60,000 nt of DNA from Strigamia acuminata (GCA_949358305.1 OX442315.1:34314427-34374426), one strand, 5' to 3'; positions 1 to 12,431 are shown, numbered from the stretch's first letter. Notes: generated from the letters alone by a model not told the origin. Made by a program: numbers and translations.

Positions 1-478
1 ATATAGCGGCTAGAAAAGTTTTTATGTTCGGTGCTTCGGTCGGCTGTATTGAATGCTACCTATGTAGCTTCGGAATCTTGTTAATCTGTTCATGCACTGC
101 ACTAATTAGATGACGAGGCATTTGGACCTGACTAAAATTTATGGTGGAAAAAGGAAAGTTAAAAACACATTATGTTTCTTTAGCCGGGGCTGGGGACATC
201 TGTAGTTCACCAGAGGCCCTGTGGTATACCGGCTGCGTCTGCGGACCCCACGCTGTGGGCGTGGACCCGAGCAAGAGTGGGTGGGGCCTCCAGCCTAAAA
301 AGTTTTTAAAAATAAACAATTTTTAAATTTCTCTTATTTTTCTGAAATTTTTTTTAATTTCTTAAGAACTATTGGGATTTTTCTGAAATTTTGTCAATAA
401 TTTGTCAAGGGCCCATTTTCTGCAGAAGGGGTCCATTGATTATGCGGTCTGCAGGACCTCTTGAAATAAGACATCCTA
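1..478. other. Intergenic, no gene seen
   Basis: I find no supported gene. A GC-richer patch at about 180-295 contains a short inverted repeat (ccacgctgtgggcgtgg) and a 61-codon open frame without recognisable motifs. The remainder is AT-rich. Confidence 0.5.
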
Positions 479-835
479 CATTCTGTAGGGGCCCTCGAGG
501 TATTCTGAAACATTAGGGAAGTTCTGAAGGCATTCTGGAACATTAGGGAAGTTCTGAAGGCATTCTGGAACAATCGAAAGCCCTTTAGGCATTCTGGAAC
601 AATCGAAAGCCCTTCAGGCATTTTGGACAAAAAAGCTTTTTGGTAGTTTTGAACAAGAAAAGCCTTTTGGCATTCTGGAACAAGAAAAGCCTTTTGGCAT
701 TCTAGAACAACAAAAGCCTTTTGACATTCTGGAACAAGAAAAGCCTTTTGGCATTCTGGTAGAAAAGGAAGCCTTTGAGACTTTCTGGGACAATGGGGAT
801 TCCTTTAGGGCATTCCTAAACATTAGGGAATCTTG
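479..835. repeat. Minisatellite, about 12 units of 27-30 bp
   Basis: Degenerate tandem units begin with gcattctggaaca and continue with either ttagggaagttctgaag, atcgaaagccctttag or agaaaagccttttg. The unit shortens from 30 to 27 bp along the array, giving three sub-blocks of variants. Two minus-strand open frames here (about 69-78 codons) are repeat artefacts. Confidence 0.85.
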
Positions 836-2150
836 GAGGGTTTCTGTATTGACAGCACAAGGGCCCCAGGCAGTGCTGAATTAGGATTTTGTGTGCTTCC
901 TGCAGGAAATACTTTGGCTTTCCTATCGAAAAAAATGTTATTGAAGTTTTAGGGTAACGGAAAAACATGTTGTACTGAGTATTTTTATATTTTTATTGTG
1001 ACTTGTGGCAGCCCAGGCAGATATGATCAGATGTTGATGTTATCTTAGGTGCATTGATTGATTTCCTTCCCTTGTTATTTGCACATTGAGAAATTAAAGT
1101 GAATTTAGTTTTAAGTGTTTCGGCTTTAGGTGAACTTCAAGTGTTTGTAAAGCACCTTTATAGGACTTGGGTGGAATAGAATGTAAATGTTATGGTTTAA
1201 GCTTTATCTGTGTTTACTTTGAAACGTATAATTAATTTCTTGACAAGTTTCCACATGACATTAAAGAGCAAATTAAACTGCTTGATTAGCACAGTAGATT
1301 AGATTGACATTTTCATCTGAGACAGTTTGATAGGTTGTTGATTATCTCGTAGAGCTGTTGTCAACAACAACAAAATTGCTTTTTCCACCCTCATTTTTAG
1401 GGTATTGTTATCTCAGTTTCTATCAGTTTAGTACTAATATGGATTTTCAATAATTTATCAAAGTGACAGACTCAAAGTTCTGAGATGATTTTTGATCATG
1501 TGAAATTTCATCTAGTCTCCGAAAACATGGTTGGATATATTATACGGAAGAATATAGTGGTCGAGTGAAATAATCAGTTTAATGTGTCCATAGGACGGGG
1601 AGAATTATAGTCCAAATCATTTATCTCCCGTTCATGTGGATATGGATCCCTGGTAAACATGAAATTGGACCAATGCCATGAAACTGGAACCTGAAAATGA
1701 ATTCTGGGATTGCGGATTAGGCTACAGCTTATGGATGTATCACATTTCTTTCAACATTTTAGTCTAGAAGTGCAAGAATTGAAACGAATGGGAAAAGTGA
1801 GTAGAAACTTAGATAATTGGGCATTGGTCAAAGGCCGGAAACAAATTGAAAACATACTTAATTAGCCACAAATTCAATTAATGGTTCAAGCCATCCGCTT
1901 GATAAATGTAAGCTGCTTAAGCCGCCAAACTAAGTGATCAGTGGTCATTAATAAACAGCTTACCGTGGTTTGTTCTTGGACGATTACTTAAGGAATTAGC
2001 TTCCGCCATTTTTCAACAAGTTTATGTAGGTCTATTCCTAGCAAACTTAACCTATCCTATCACCTTTTTCGCACTAAATGAAGCCCTAACCTACTGTAGG
2101 CTAGCCTAGTAGTTGGGATGATTTTGCCTACAAATTGATTAGCTAATACT
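836..2150. other. Intergenic, no gene seen
   Basis: AT-rich unique-looking DNA without a convincing ORF, splice-bounded exon or structured repeat. Confidence 0.45.
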
Positions 2151-2471
2151 TTGTTCGCACCAAAGTTTAAATCTAGGTCTGGTTCTTGGTGCGAACGCAT
2201 CTAGCCCAAAATTATATAATCTAAAAATTTTTAAACTAGATAATTCTAATCCAGTTGTGTGAACTAGATAATTGCCAAAGAACTAGATAACTGTCAAGGT
2301 CACTTCCCACAATTCTGTGTGTAACATGGTCAGTTGATTGTCTATTGGTAGCCTAGATATGTGGATTTTTTTCTTTTTGGTGCTAACGCTCTAGCCCGAA
2401 CTTTTTAAGCCAATATCAGGCCAGAACCAGATTTAAACTTTGGGCTAGCCCAAACTTTCTGGTGCGAACAA
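2151..2471. mobile_element. Inverted-repeat element, ends TTGTTCGCACCA
   Basis: The left end ttgttcgcaccaaag and the right end ctttctggtgcgaacaa are imperfect inverted repeats. The inverted similarity extends inward (aaatctaggtctggttc against gaaccagatttaaac). No coding capacity and no certain target duplication. It is probably a short non-autonomous DNA transposon. Confidence 0.6.
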
Positions 2472-2489
2472 GATATAATGCATTTTTAC

Positions 2490-2617
2490 CAGTGCTGGCC
2501 TGGCCCGGCGGGTTACCGGGAATTTCCCGGTTGCCTGTCTCTGGCCCACTGTAGCCCGTCTCTGTAACCGACCCATGCAGATTTCCCGGTACTAAATTTC
2601 TACCCAGTCCAGCCCTG
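2490..2617. mobile_element. hAT-type MITE, CAGTGCTGG family, copy 1
   Basis: A 128-bp element with ends cagtgctggcctgg and ccagtccagccctg. It is flanked by 8-bp direct repeats atttttac (2482-2489) and attttcac (2618-2625), one mismatch apart. The GC-rich interior has short palindromes of the cccgg type. A second clean copy is at 17756-17910 and a degraded one at about 27536-27656. Confidence 0.75.
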
Positions 2618-2625
2618 ATTTTCAC

Positions 2626-3420
2626 CATGAATTTAAAAAGTCACATATCCAGGCTAGCATGTGCCAATAAATAATAATCAACCAATCACTATTTAGTTAT
2701 AATTCTACTGACCAATCAGTATTTAATTTTATACCTCTCAGTTGTAAGCAGAAAATATGAAGCAGGATACTTTATCTGTCAATAGACATTTTGAAGAAAG
2801 GCATTTCCGCTGTCAGTAGACACTTCTTGCGATAATCACAATGATTCAATAATTGTATTGCCTTTTAAATCGCCTAAATATTGGCATTATAAATATGGTT
2901 CTTTTTTTCTTGGTGTGAAATAATTGTGAGTAGTGAAGGTAATAAAAAAGGAAGATAATCTGCGCGATTCCTTGCTCGTTTTCATCTGGCAATTTTAAAG
3001 CTATATATCAACTTTATGCTTGACTTGATTTGCTTGTAGCACACATCGCGTGCGCTTTGAAAAATCGTTACGACATCTGCTGCTCTATTTTGGCTCTCGG
3101 ACTGTAGATGCATCAAAGTTGGAGCATTTCTCCCAAGTTTAGTGGCCTTGGTCGAGGCATAGCTGGAATGTCACGACTGCCAATTTATTTTTTTCTTTGG
3201 TCTATTTTTAAAGTCGGAGACGTATTAAATCACGGAAAATTGTGTAATTAGAAGTGTCAAGACGTGCACGTTTCAAACAATGGATTTTTAAACTAGAAAT
3301 AAATAGTTGTAATAAGAATGTTTTGGCTGACAGTTTTGACTTCTTTACATCTCTTGCTTTACCAATGAAGATAGAACTGTTTGAAGTCGGAAGATCTTGA
3401 CATTTGTTTGCAATGATTTT
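2626..3420. other. Intergenic, no gene seen
   Basis: No gene or clear repeat recognised. ORFs in the stretch are short and lack motifs. Confidence 0.4.
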
Positions 3421-4700
3421 CATTGATCTGCGAGGCTTTTTATTGATTCCAAGGCTGTTAATTGATTTTCAAAGATTTTGATTGATTTTTAAGGATTTTA
3501 ATGGATCTGCAAGAAATGTTCATTGATTTGTAAGGATTTTCTTAGATCTGCATAGATTTTTAAAGGTTTGCAAAGATTTTCATAGATCTGCAAAGATTTT
3601 TATGGATTTGCAAGAATTAATATGGAACTGCAAGGATTTTTTGGATCTGCAAGGAATCTTTTGGATATGCAAGGATTTTTTGGATATGCAAGGATTAATA
3701 TGGATCTGCAAGGATTTTTTGGATCTGCAAGGATTAATATGGATCTGCAAGGATTTTTTAGATCTGCAAAGATTTTTGTTTAAGAATCTGCAAGAATTTT
3801 TGTTTAAGGATCTGCAAGAATTTTTCTTAATGGATCTGCAAGGATTTTTCAAGGATATGCAAGGATTTTTTATGAATATGCAAGAAATCTTCATTGATAT
3901 GCATCAAATTTACATAGACCTGCATCAAATCTACATGGATCTGCATGAAATTTACATGGATCTGCATGAAATTTGCATGGATCTGCATGAAATTTACATG
4001 GATCTGCATGAAATTTACATGGATCTACATGAAATATACATGGATCTGCATAAAATTTACATGGATCTGCATGAAATTTACATGGATCAGCATGAAATTT
4101 ACATGGATCTGCATGAAATTTACATGGATCTGTATAAAAATTTTCTTGGACCTGATGAAATTTACATGGATTTGCAAGTATTTTTTATGGATTTGCAAGT
4201 ATTATTTGTTATATATTTATACAGATTTTTATATATTTATACAGATTTTTATGTATTTACTCATATTTTAAGGATTTACACAGATTTCTATGGATTTACT
4301 CAGATTTTTATGGATTTACAGAGATTGATTTTCACGAATTTTCTGGGTTTTGCAACGATTTTTAGGGTTTTTGTGAGGGTTTGTATAGATTGTAAGGATT
4401 TTCGAGGATTTTTAATGAATTCCAAGGATTTGTAAAGATTTTCTAGGATTTTTACTGTATAGAATTCCAAGGATTTGTATAAAATTCCAAGAATTTTTAT
4501 AAAATTCCAAGAATTTTTATAAAATTCCAAGGATTTTTATAAAATTCCGAGGATTTTTATAAAATTCCGAAAATTTTTATAAAATTCCGAGAATTTTTAT
4601 AAAATTCCAAGGATTTTTATTGAATTCCAAGAATTTTAATAGCATTCCAAGAATTTGTAAGATTTTTAAGGATTTGTAAAGATTTTCAAGGATTTTTATA
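3421..4700. repeat. Composite minisatellite with 20-22 bp units
   Basis: Three linked sub-arrays share a gga-ttt-tta core. From 3421 to 3890 the units resemble aaggattttttggatctgc. From about 3890 to 4190 there are some 12 units of 21 bp, atggatctgcatgaaattta plus c. From about 4455 to 4640 the units are about 20 bp, aaaattccaagaatttttat. Because 21 bp is seven codons, the middle array stays open in several frames on both strands and produces a 277-codon + strand frame (3602-4435) repeating MDLHEIY. I regard that as a by-product of unit length. Confidence 0.85.
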
Positions 4701-6222
4701 GAATTAGAAATTTTAATGTGTTTGTGGGAGCACCCTTCATTGGCTGTCTAAAATACACTCTCCAAACAAATAAGTAATGATTCAACTTTAATTCAGGTCC
4801 TGATCTTTGACGTTGAAGAAGATGGTTTGAAAAAAAGCCTGACAAAAGAGGGAATCGAAGGATTTGGCTATAGAAAGATGTGTAGTCATCGGAGTCCAAT
4901 CCGGGCACGCAGCCAGTTTCCGATTGTGGATAAAAGTGGCGATTGGGGTCCAATCGCTAACCTTGCAATTTTTCTTGGCCAGCACAAGAATGCTCAAAGA
5001 GCTGGCCTATTCCATCCATCTCCTTCCTGTTCACTTCCATTCCATTCTCAAAAAGAGTGTCATAAAAGGTCTTGCAAGTCCCGAACTACATTTCCACTAA
5101 ATAAACAAATTCCCAGAAAAACAGGAAAAAACAAGTCGTAAAACACGGACCAGTAAAAACGAATTTTATCTAATAAACTCTCAACCTAATTATCTCTTAA
5201 TGTCGATTTTCTTTATACCAGCTGCATTTCAAAAGTCAATAAACAGGAGGCGCAATTTTAACAAAATATTAATATTGCAACTGATACAAAAAGTTATTGA
5301 CAAAGCAAAAAATTTGGTGATAAAATATTGGCCTTATTCTGCATGTGTGGTGTTTGTGGTTAGACATTCGGCTTCCTGTTAAAACAATAATTAATTAACA
5401 GGAAGCAAGACGAAAATGCCAAATAGTAAAGCTAAATGAATATCGCATTCATTTCTCATTTCCGTTCGAAGCAAATTATCTTTTGTGGTGACTTGACTTA
5501 TTGTTTATAGTTTCTGAAAGAGATGAATAATAGGGAGCATCGAGACAAAAGTTTTTATTTTCCGATTCTCCAGACATGAATTCTGTGTTCACGTATTTTG
5601 CGGATAAAAAATAAAAGATAAAAATGGCAGTTTGATCTTTGTCTTGGCCGAGGCTTGAGCTCTTGGCAACCAGGACGGAGTAGGAAAATCTGTTTGCAAA
5701 TTTTATTTAGTGGCTAAACCCACACGGGCGTGTGCAAACAAATGAGGTTTTACTGGGCAGACGCAAGGGATCAGTGATGATCCCTGAAGAAAAAACATTT
5801 TCTACAAGTTGAATTCGGGGAAAAGAAAAGAACAAAGGTGAAGCTGTCATGCAGAGCAGCCAATTCGGAAAGTTTAAATGGTGTGATTCAGATCATGATA
5901 TACTTTGCTTTTAAAAATAAATCGACTCAAAATGTGTGCAGACATTTTTGCTGATGGCTAAATCATGCGGGCTGCCAACTTGAAAATCACACGGTGTAGT
6001 AATCCATATTTATGTCACATGACAGAAATTCTGTCTGCAAAGTTTGAGTGTGACTAACACGCAAACCCCACGGTGTGAGGCTTCATTTCCTTACTTACAA
6101 ATACAGACCAAACAGCATTTTAAACAGAATATTTAAACTAGGTGCATTCAAAGTTTATGTTTTTGTGTTTTTGGTGTTTTTGTAAACAAAAACTTACCTA
6201 AATCTGACCAGGCACGTTCAAA
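4701..6222. other. Intergenic, no gene seen
   Basis: No supported gene. A hairpin-forming inverted repeat lies at about 5360-5406 (gcttcctgttaa ... ttaacaggaagc). Open frames at 4696-5141 overlap on both strands and show no motif. Confidence 0.4.
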
Positions 6223-7059
6223 TAGGGATTGCAGTGTCGGTTCCAGTACCGGTATTGGTTCCGGGATTCAGTACCAGTCTTGGTACCGAGGTTTTTTCCT
6301 GTCGGTACTGAGGGCCGGTACTAGTACCATAAGCTTTTCTTGGTACCAGAACCGTCCCTCACACTGGAACCAGAACCAGTACTTTCCATCATCATAAACA
6401 ACACAACAACGCCACCTACCACCAGCATTTCTAATGATGGAGGAGGTGACAAATTTTATTTCACTCGTTATTTACTCATTCCAGCTGGAAACAGTTTCTT
6501 TTTTTAAATTAACTTAAAGATAGTAATAATGGCAAATGGCTTAACTAGGACAAACTTCGAAAGTTCCTACTCCGGCAGTGTTTACGTCGGAAGTTTCTAC
6601 AAACAAAAATCTAGTGTGGAACTATTTCACAAAGTCTAGTGACGGTCAGTCAGCCACTTGTAAAGTTTGTGAAAGAGATGGACAAAATCTACCAGTATCT
6701 TATGACAATACCTCCAACCAGTGTGGAATCGGAACGGGCATTTTCGTCGGCTGGAATTTTCTGCACCAAGATAAGTAGCCACTTGGGTGACCAGTCTCTG
6801 GATTCATTGTCCTTTTTACGTTCATATTTTGAAGAATAAATTGTAGTACTACAGTATTATCTAATTATACTTGACAAATAAATATTTTTGTTGAGAAATA
6901 GATTGACTATCCAGAACCCGTACCAATACGGGTGCCAGTATTGCTCTCGGTGCTCATTTTTTATTCTGTACCGGAACCGAATATAGTACCGGAAAAAAAT
7001 GTCACTACCGAATACCGGTACCATGAAAACTGTCCGGTACTGCAATCCCTACGTTCAAA
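6215..7059 (+). mobile_element. Internally deleted hAT transposon with 8-bp TSD
   Basis: The element spans 6223-7051. Its ends are tagggattgcagt and its complement actgcaatcccta, and it is flanked by perfect 8-bp duplications cgttcaaa (6215-6222 and 7052-7059). Repeated gtaccgg motifs fill both subterminal zones. Inside are two non-contiguous transposase remnants: a BED-finger piece and the hAT C-terminal dimerisation domain, in different frames. TIRs, 8-bp TSD and protein remnants together identify hAT (established superfamily features). It is non-autonomous. Confidence 0.9.
6578..6839 (+). pseudogene. hAT transposase remnant (BED finger plus dimerisation domain)
   Basis: The frame from 6578 reads a BED-type zinc-finger start with the CKVC pair (VWNYFTKSSDGQSATCKVCE). 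The overlapping frame from 6639 reads the hAT dimerisation signature SVESERAFSSAG ... LGDQSLDSLSFLRSYF and ends at 6839. In hAT transposases these domains are separated by several hundred residues including the catalytic core, which is absent here. A large internal deletion plus a frame change therefore leaves a non-functional remnant. Confidence 0.88.
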
Positions 7060-8175
7060 GTTTTGGTTTTTACGGTTTTTATCGTTTCTATAAACTGAAT
7101 GGCATCAAAAACAGCCAAAAACCATCACCAAAGGCCGCAAAAATCAAAACCAAAACACGAAAGTTTGACCTCTCGATCTAAGTTTCGTGGCCTCCATTTT
7201 GAATTGCGTTGTTAAAACCAAAACCCAACACAAACCACACTTCAAAAGCAACTTCAGCGTTATTTTGTTCTTGTTTGTGCAGTTTTTTGTGCTGGTTTTC
7301 AGCTGTTTTTGGTTTGCTTTCATAAACAGACACAAAAACGCAATAATTTCTCTCACATTCATAGCCTATCAGGCGTGTTTTTGTCTCCTCTTTTTACTGT
7401 TTTACATTGTATCGAAATGTATTTCATCAAAAATTCTCCTATTTAAAGATTAAATCTTTGGTGGATGTTTGTAGACAATGGAAGCAGATCCTTTTTCCTC
7501 TACATTGTTAACGAATGGATACACTCGCCTGCTGGTATTGCACGCTGCTTCTCTCCTCTATCGATCACAACTTTCACCTCTTAGATTTCTTTTGCTTCCA
7601 TGAAGGTTTTTCTGATAAATTATGTGTGGTTATTGTTAAGATGAGTGGCTCTCTAGTGGCAAGTCAGAGAAGCAACTGTTCTTCTTTCTTGTGTGGAGTC
7701 AGAGAATCTCGAGTCCATTGAGGAGAAAAAATTGATGGTGGAATTAAGCGACCGTGTATGATGCTAAGTGAAGTCTCTGATCAAAGCCTTGTAGTTTGGA
7801 AGCATTAAAGTTTAAGATAAAGGTCTGTCTAAATGCTGCATACAATGGACTGCTTAGGGTTGAAGTAAAGAAATCTCTTTAAAGTCTGTCAGGTGCAAGG
7901 AGAAAGTTGTTAATGCTTTTGTTACCATTGTTTTTTTTTCTTCTTCTTATGTTTGCATTGGTTTATCTCCATTACAAGCATTAAAATTTTAAAATTCTAA
8001 TTCTATTATCATTTTTGATGCAATTTGCCTAAGGATTATTTTTATAATTACTTTAATGGCCTACATTGTTCTATATTAGAAAATAGTTTTTTGATTTAAT
8101 AAAGTGAGGATTAGGGTTAATGTAATCTGTGTGATGTGAATCCCATTTGCGGTGATTTTCTAATTCCAGTACTTA
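7060..8175. other. Intergenic, no gene seen
   Basis: The sequence just right of the hAT element continues the gttttggtttttacgg-type low-complexity sequence found left of it, so the hAT probably jumped into an older repeat. No gene is supported. Confidence 0.4.
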
Positions 8176-8377
8176 TTTAGCGGTGTTAAGCTTAATATTA
8201 GCGCTCCCTATCTTAACAAATTTGCTTTTATGCTAACTAGCTTTCCAAGATGGTTGTATGTTAATTTCCTCCATTCGAGCATTTTACAATAAGTTCCAGA
8301 AACACAATAATTTTGTTGCTTTATTTCCTTTGTGTGCAACAAACTTGACAATCGCCATGTTAAGGAACACCGCTAAA
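8176..8377. mobile_element. Possible small inverted-repeat element
   Basis: tttagcggtgtt at 8176 is mirrored by aacaccgctaaa ending at 8377, with weaker similarity inward. No target duplication was found and there is no coding content. Confidence 0.4.
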
Positions 8378-8481
8378 CACTTTCTGAGTAACCTTAAGTG
8401 TTTAGCAGCCTGAGTTTTAAGTTAATGTGTAAAAACAAACTTTAAAAAATGTTCTGGGCATGCTCAGTTGCATATCCACAC

Positions 8482-8509
8482 TTAAGTACTTAACTAGTTA
8501 AGTACTTAA
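8482..8509. repeat. Perfect 28-bp palindrome
   Basis: Each half is ttaagtacttaact followed by its exact complement, with no spacer. The half itself contains the palindrome aagtactt. Confidence 0.85.
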
Positions 8510-10538
8510 ATTTCTTTTCTGATTCCCCTTATTTGTTTCGCCATAACGTCTGTAACGTTTTGACGACCAGGTGCCTGTCAACCCAATGCATATTAATCCA
8601 ATTGCTAGTCCCCTACTCGTTGTGCTCGGTTAAATAAGCTTACCTATTGTTATTTCTGAAAGAATTTATTATTAGTTGTTTGTGTGCATGCAGAAAGGAA
8701 TGTACTGTTTGAATTTGGCATCAAGATTCCAGGTGCAGACTGGTTACCACGCATTCAAGCGTATACTGGAATTTATACATAATACAGTAGAGACATGCCA
8801 TATTGATTGTTCTTATTGCATTTCTGGAAGCATGTGTTTGGTAGTGGACTCATCCGAGCAAACTTTTGTTAAAGTTACAGTTAGGCCTGTTTCTGTGGAA
8901 TAGGATGTCTCAGTTTTACCTCTACATTTATTTCTAGCACTTCAATTATAATTAAATTGGACAAAGGCAGTGAAGAGAGCTAATCTTCTTTGGCATTTTG
9001 GCATTTGTCCACTACAGGAGGATAAATGTATTGAGTGGAAGCTGTTTTTGCAATTGCGCTGCAAATCTTTTGCTAATCTTTCTATTTATCAAAGTTGTCA
9101 ACAAATGATTGGAACAACACAATCCCTGGCGTAAAGTTAAGTCCAATAAATGGACTAACGAAAGAAAAATATGACATAAAAACGAGGTTATGTATTATAT
9201 AAACAGATTTGTCTAAATCAATTTGAAAGCATTATATATTTTTGGGTAAAGGCGCTTCTAGTTTAAGTTGCCGACAGAGGGCGCTACCAACATTCAAGCA
9301 GTCATATCAAGTTTAATAACCAGAGTTACATGTATTCCGATTATTTCTTTTGTTTAATAAACTGCCATTTTGTCTACATCGGGACTTTTATTTATATTTG
9401 GAGGATTAAAAATTAAATAAACAAATATCCGAAGACGGATATCTATTTACACAACAGGGATGCCTTAAAACTATAAATATGGAAGCATTATTATTTTTTA
9501 CAGCGCATAAATTCACATTTCGCCTTCCATGTAGAAAATTAATTCGTCAAGAAGCGTAACATCAAAATGGGAAATTCAAAAATGTTAAGCTTAATTAATA
9601 TATTGATGCTTTAGGCAAAGGGATGAATGCGTACGTAATCTTTTCATCCTAATGAAAGTTCAGATCAAAATTAATTTCCACACCACATAATTAAGCAAAT
9701 GCAATAATACATCTTCATTTCACCGTATGTCAGCAGCTATTTGGGAAACTTGGGCGTAAACAGTATATATTACAATTATGAGACAAAATGACAGTTGGAA
9801 ATTAGATATTTAAAGAAAGAAAAAGAGGGAATTGTGGATAATTGCAGAGTAGCACAATTTAATATCCATTTAACACAAGGGAGTGACAGGAATAAAAAAT
9901 GATAATAATTTTTGTTACTCTAAGGTGAAAAAACAAGAAAATTATGCATCTGATAAAGATATGATTGTCATATCATCACATGAGGATGTCTGCATTTTGG
10001 CATAATTAAATGTTAAAGATTTCAATCAACTGGAATTATTGACACACCCATTCATTTATGCAGTCATTCTTTTCTTGAAACGAGGACTTTGGTTCAATTC
10101 AATACCATTTTTGGATGAATGAATCTTTTCCTGCAAGCAGGAAAACGCTGCCGTCTTTTGCATTCTCTTTTACATTGCCACATCTGATGTGCACAGACCG
10201 CATAATCCGTGCGCTTTACCAGAGAACTGTGTGCAGTTGGTGGAGCAGATTTGTGGAACAGTTTCAGGCAAAAATAAGTTCTAGAGGCTCAACTTTAGAT
10301 GTAGGTATTCTACAATCTTTCTTTGTCATCTGTATATCCCAATGACAAGACTTTGGCAACACTAGTTTTTTGGCTGAATGATTATGACAAACTACAGGGG
10401 GTGAATACTCAAAAATGAAACACTTTCAAAGTGAACTTGCTAGTGATTGGCACACGACATTTAAAGTTTGTTTGTTACGTCATTTAATCTAAGCATTACT
10501 CTCGATTTACAACGACGGTCATAACTGTCATTTCAAAT
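8510..10538. other. Intergenic, no gene seen
   Basis: AT-rich DNA. ORFs are below 80 codons and without motifs. I see no RNA gene. Confidence 0.4.
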
Positions 10539-10682
10539 ATGGCGGCACAGCATGGTACAGACGTTGATGTTATGGTCAAAATGCTTTCCGAGGAAGGTTA
10601 CTCACCCAGGATGATTGCAAAACGCATGAAGGAGAAAGGAATTGATGTCAGTCACGTAACAAATGAAAAAGTAAAATTATGA
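10539..10682 (+). CDS. Small ORF with helix-turn-helix-like helices
   Basis: ATG at 10539 opens a 47-codon frame ending in TGA at 10680-10682. It begins MAAQHGTDVDVMVKMLSEEG and continues YSPRMIAKRMKEKGIDVSH. The pattern of two short amphipathic helices around GYSPRMIAKRM resembles the N-terminal DNA-binding helices of Tc1/mariner-like and other transposases, or a degenerate first exon: the sequence aaa|gtaaaa near its end could act as a donor. No transposase catalytic domain follows. It is either a transposase remnant or a small gene; the family is not recognised with certainty. Confidence 0.4.
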   Translation: MAAQHGTDVDVMVKMLSEEGYSPRMIAKRMKEKGIDVSHVTNEKVKL

Positions 10683-10689
10683 ATACCAC

Positions 10690-12270
10690 ACTAATAGAAA
10701 TAAGAGGTATAAAAAGCTCTGTTCACGCGTGCCGTACAGGAGTCAAAATAAAGACAAGCATTTCACACCTATAAAAGTGTAATCTTACACCTTTTAACAC
10801 CTATACTTTTTGCCGCCCTGATCTGTGGCATTTTCACTGCTACTATGGAAGAGGCTCAAAGCAAAATGGCCGCTGACACGTGTTGTTCAGTTTTTCCCCA
10901 TACAGTTTAATTCTACCGATAATTAACCCACTCACCTTGCTGTCTTGTGCCGGACGCTTTCACCGTGGCGACCAAACAAATCGTTAAATGTCAGCTCGAA
11001 ATAGAACGTCCTGTTTGTCAAGAGGTGTATAGTCATTTAATTTGTTTTTTTACAGCTTTAATTATACGTTATATTATTTTTACAAGCTGTTTATGTGATT
11101 TTATTTACTTTGTTCTTTTTTTGTTTAGTCAAGTTGTTTTATAAAGGTTGTCCTTTGTGTCATTAATTTTGATGATACGAAAGCAAACACGCAAGTGCGT
11201 GTTTTATACACAATGCTCGTTTTCTTGGGTTGTAAATCAGTATAAGGAACTCTTATTATTTATTTTTTATTTTTTTTTGCTTTTTTTTCTTATCCTACTT
11301 AAAATCCAAAATGGCTTCCCTTTGGCGGGCATTCAACCGGTTTCATTTTTCCTCAAGAGATGGCGTCTCACGGGGATGGAGATTATCTATAATGTCTATC
11401 TTGTACTTTTTTTTTATAGCTCAAAATGTCTGATATGATCTCGACGATCGATCGGAATATGAAAAATGGAAATGTTTCTAAAGTAATTTGTTATTACTGT
11501 TTCCAATTACAGCTGAAGTATAGATTCACAAATTTGTGCTCACTAATTGCTTGAATTAAGGCAAAGAGTTTATTTTATTGGGAAAATAAATTATAGACCT
11601 TTTTTCAATTGCAAAAATCTGGTCTCTTAATTAAAGAGTTCTGAAATGAGTTAAGAGGAATAGATTAGTTCATAAATATGCTCTGAATAAGCAAGAAATG
11701 TATAATAATTCTCTGGTAATGGGGTAAAACAGGGGCATAGCAGGAGGGCTGTTACAAAGGCAGTTATTTATTGAATTTCATTATTATTATTATTATTATT
11801 TGTGTGTTTTTTAATAGGTGCATTCAAAGTTTGTTTTGCTGATTTATTTGTGTTTCCATAATCAGAATTGACAAATAAAAAACAAAGCGATAAAACATCG
11901 TGAAATTTGATGAAGAAACACTTGCCATCTTTAAAAGAAAAGGGAAATTAAGAACAGGTGATCAGGAGCGGAAATTGTAATATCCTGTCTTGTCTTGTGA
12001 CCCAAAGGTTGACACGTAGTTGTAAATTTCAAACAATCGTACTTTATTCTTGAAAAGATACACTTAAATACCTATTTGCTCGATCCTGACTGGTCGGCAC
12101 AATACGCAGGTGAGTTGTTTCACCTGGCAGTACTGTTGCGTAAACAAGATGCGAAAACAAACACTCAAAACCAACAAGTCCCCTTGCAATAAAGCATATT
12201 CAGTTTGCTCTAAGCATTCACCACAAACAGTCAGTCTCTAATTTATTTGGTTAAAACTCGCACGATAATA
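10690..12270. other. Intergenic, no gene seen
   Basis: Contains T-rich stretches (11240-11300) and a (att)n microsatellite near 11780. At 11816 the motif aggtgcattcaaag recurs, also seen at about 6138. No gene is supported. Confidence 0.4.
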
Positions 12271-12431
12271 TACCGTATTTCTTCGATTCTAAGATGCCAC
12301 ACTGTACCACTAACAGAACAAAAGGCTTTGAATCTAAGATTTAAGATGCATCCAGAATTCTAAGACACAGCCCATTTTTAGAGATCTTTATATGGGAAAA
12401 AAGTGCATTTTAGAATCGACGAAATACGATA
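12271..12431. mobile_element. TA-flanked MITE, TIR CCGTATTTCTTCGATTCTAAG
   Basis: 157 bp between TA dinucleotides. The left end is ccgtatttcttcgattctaa and the right end ttagaatcgacgaaatacga, inverted with a few mismatches. Related sequences occur at 34004-34195 and, partially, near 22133-22215. The TA target preference suggests the Tc1/mariner or a similar group (inference). Confidence 0.75.

Noticed and set aside
394-823. Minus-strand frames rich in MPKGFSCSR
   Set aside because: Read entirely from the 27-30 bp minisatellite.
479-835. CRISPR-like array
   Set aside because: Units are contiguous and degenerate with no constant repeat/unique spacer pattern, and the DNA is eukaryotic.
3602-4435. 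277-codon + strand frame repeating MDLHEIY
   Set aside because: Produced by a 21-bp tandem unit that leaves several frames open on both strands; no start context, domain or splice signals.
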